Below are positions 38,634 through 40,286 of a stretch of DNA of 40,286 bases, one piece after another (the stretch's first letter is position 1; each line of letters opens with the position of its first letter). The notes beneath the pieces are model-generated. The model had not been told where the DNA came from. It saw only the letters and a list, made by a program, of their open reading frames with translations, and did no database searches. The position numbers and the translations under genes were made by a program. The DNA comes from Xenorhabdus griffiniae (lineage in GTDB: Bacteria; Pseudomonadota; Gammaproteobacteria; Enterobacterales; Enterobacteriaceae), in NCBI RefSeq assembly GCF_015163655.1, contig NZ_JADEUF010000025.1, forward strand, positions 1 through 40,286. Direction: 5' to 3'.

Positions 38634-39866
38634 TTATAAGCCGGTGGTTACGATACGTGGGTTGGTTTCACCCCAAATGGAAGAAAGCTCAACAACATGC
38701 ATTCCTCCCCATTTTTGGATATCAGACTGAGTGATTTCGTCGTTACCTTGTTTACCAAAAATGACCACTTCATCGCCGCTATTCACTTCTGGCAAGTCAG
38801 TCACATCGACCATCACGGTGTTCATGGACACGCTACCGACAACAGGGGCACGGTGACCATTGATCAGAACGTAAGCTTTGTTTGACAGGGCAGAACTAAA
38901 GCCATCAGAGAAACCGACCGGCAAGTTAGCGAGTTTGGAATCGCGTTTCAGGATGAAAGTGTTGTCGTAACCGACACCATTACCTTTAGGATATGTTTTA
39001 ACAGAAGCAACGCGGGTTTTCATTTGAATCAATGGCTTGAATTCTGGGTGGCTGGTGGTCAGAATGCCGTACAGCGCACTGCCAACGCGTGCCATGTCGA
39101 ACTGCGCTTCAGGAATGCTGAGTGATGCAAAAGAGCTTGATGCGTGCAGTGTGATTTCGTCTCTGTTCAGATTTGCTGTTTTGATCAGCCAGGAAGTTTG
39201 TTCTTTGAAGTTTTTAATGCTGTCACGGATTGCATCCAGATCGGTGAATGCATGGTGGCTCATCATACCAACCAGTTTCAGATTAGATAACTGAGCGATT
39301 TTCAAGGCGTCTTGTTTGCCCTGCTCAGTTTTCATTTCCAAACCGTTGCGGCTCATAAGACCTGTGTTCAGCATCAGGTGAACGCGAATGGCTTTGCCAT
39401 GTTTTTGTGACAGAGCATCAATCGCTTGGGCGTGTTCCAAATCGCCGATCATTTCTTCCATGTCATAGCCCAATGTGCTTTCGATTTCAGTGATGTCAGC
39501 CGTGCGGACACGTATCAGTTGCCCTTTAAAGCCGCTTTCACGCACGATGCGGGCTTCTTCATTACTGGTGATCCCTACACAAGGCACGCCAGTTTTGATG
39601 ATGGAGGGCATCAGCAGATCAATACCATGACCGTAAGCATCGCCTTTCAAAACCGCGCACATTTTGGTGCCTTTATTCAGTTTCTTTTGCAGCGTGTGAA
39701 TATTATTTTCGAAAGTCGTGGTATTGATTTCAACCCAAGCGTTATTGGTTGCTGCGATGCTTTCTGCATGGGTGTTATCTAAAGAGAGCACAGGCGCAGC
39801 TTGGGAAATACCTTGAGACAGACTCAAACCAAGAAGAATTGCCAGTGTGGTTTTATTAAAACGCAT
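38634..39866 (-). CDS. Periplasmic alanine/broad-specificity amino acid racemase
   Basis: A PLP-dependent fold-III racemase of about 410 residues with a Sec signal peptide (MRFNKTTLAILLGLSLSQG, cleavage probably after SQA). The PLP-Lys motif AVLKGDAYGHG and the catalytic Tyr region (GVGYDNTF) are present, and the C-terminal SMNTVMVDVTDLP is typical. The signal peptide and sequence resemble the periplasmic broad-spectrum racemases (Bsr) of Vibrio and Proteus rather than cytoplasmic Alr. Such enzymes release non-canonical D-amino acids that affect cell walls and biofilms. The ATG at 39866 has a GGAG site; an upstream start would add unlikely residues before the signal. Confidence 0.9.
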   Translation of the reverse strand: MRFNKTTLAILLGLSLSQGISQAAPVLSLDNTHAESIAATNNAWVEINTTTFENNIHTLQKKLNKGTKMCAVLKGDAYGHGIDLLMPSIIKTGVPCVGITSNEEARIVRESGFKGQLIRVRTADITEIESTLGYDMEEMIGDLEHAQAIDALSQKHGKAIRVHLMLNTGLMSRNGLEMKTEQGKQDALKIAQLSNLKLVGMMSHHAFTDLDAIRDSIKNFKEQTSWLIKTANLNRDEITLHASSSFASLSIPEAQFDMARVGSALYGILTTSHPEFKPLIQMKTRVASVKTYPKGNGVGYDNTFILKRDSKLANLPVGFSDGFSSALSNKAYVLINGHRAPVVGSVSMNTVMVDVTDLPEVNSGDEVVIFGKQGNDEITQSDIQKWGGMHVVELSSIWGETNPRIVTTGL

Positions 39867-40286
39867 GAAGTAAATCTCCATTTTAGGAACTGTATGCATA
39901 ATGTTCTTCGTGTAATTGCGTTTTAATAATAAGTTTTTTCTAATTTAATTTCACATGGTTAACTTATTGAAAGCTAACATTTATTATCTATATTACACTA
40001 TTTATAAATAATTAGATTAATTAACTAAGTTAATAACCAAAACGTCTTGTTTTTACTCTTTGTGAGAATTTAACGAATAGTTTATATTAATGATTTTTTA
40101 CCTTTGGTCAGTTTTAATCACTGAGTTTGCATTTACCTTGGCAAGCAGGGCGGGATTCCACTTTGTATTTAATTCAATCAAAGATAAGCTGACTACGGAA
40201 TTCTGCTGACCACGTTGCTCTTCGACGTTTAGCCACTTGACTATCTTTTATACTGGTATTTTGTTTAATCACATTGAGTGCTATAC
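39867..40286. other. AT-rich region upstream of the racemase; possible IS remnant at the edge
   Basis: This stretch must hold the racemase promoter, which I could not fix by eye. At the far end (about 40186-40280, minus strand) a short frame reads IKDSQVAKRRRATWSAEFRS before a stop, which recalls the N-terminus of IS66-type OrfA proteins. It is too short to be sure. Confidence 0.3.

Overview
The window looks like a chromosomal segment of a Xenorhabdus/Photorhabdus-type enterobacterium (Morganellaceae). The backbone has near E. coli-like proteins and gene order: fis-dusB, prmA, panF-yhdT-accC-accB-aroQ, mreBCD-maf-rng-yhdP-tldD, darP/pmbA and rnk. It is broken by AT-rich accessory blocks, a type VI secretion (T6SS) cargo module and short intergenic palindromic repeats. 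The genus is an inference from this pattern; no rRNA or tRNA gene is present to confirm it.

Region 1 (1-6260) is the most interesting. On the minus strand lies a compact operon: a free-standing adenylation domain with a threonine-like specificity code, a free-standing carrier protein, a SyrB2-type non-haem iron halogenase (HxA instead of HxD iron motif), an AlaX-like trans-editing tRNA deacylase, an EamA/DMT exporter and a type II thioesterase. Read together, this is a 4-chlorothreonine-type pathway: threonine is loaded on a carrier, chlorinated on the methyl group and released. It carries self-protection that resembles the fluorothreonyl-tRNA deacylase and exporter pair (FthB/FthC) of Streptomyces cattleya. 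The pathway appears broken. A 196-bp MITE-like element with terminal inverted repeats and a 10-bp target duplication splits the adenylation gene, and the thioesterase has lost its C-terminus at a recombination junction near the left edge. The halogenase, deacylase and exporter are intact. An IS110-family transposase remnant and a palindromic repeat separate this cluster from fis.

Region 2 (6261-13956, minus strand) is housekeeping: fis and dusB, prmA, panF/yhdT, the acetyl-CoA carboxylase genes accB/accC with aroQ, and an AcuI-type reductase. Region 3 (13957-26234, plus strand) holds a repeat-bearing intergenic region, then mreB-mreC-mreD (rod-shape machinery), maf, rng, yhdP, a nitrilase-family amidase, tldD, and a secreted barnase-like RNase with its barstar inhibitor.

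Region 4 (26235-35671, minus strand) is a T6SS cargo island: a lone tssF, vgrG, a DUF4123 adaptor, a Tle1-like DUF2235 phospholipase and a DUF2931 lipoprotein (probable immunity). It is followed by a decayed PAAR/effector/lipoprotein set and a second PAAR fragment, which looks like serial turnover of effector cassettes. Region 5 (35854-40286) returns to backbone: darP and pmbA (divergent), rnk, and a periplasmic alanine/broad-specificity racemase.
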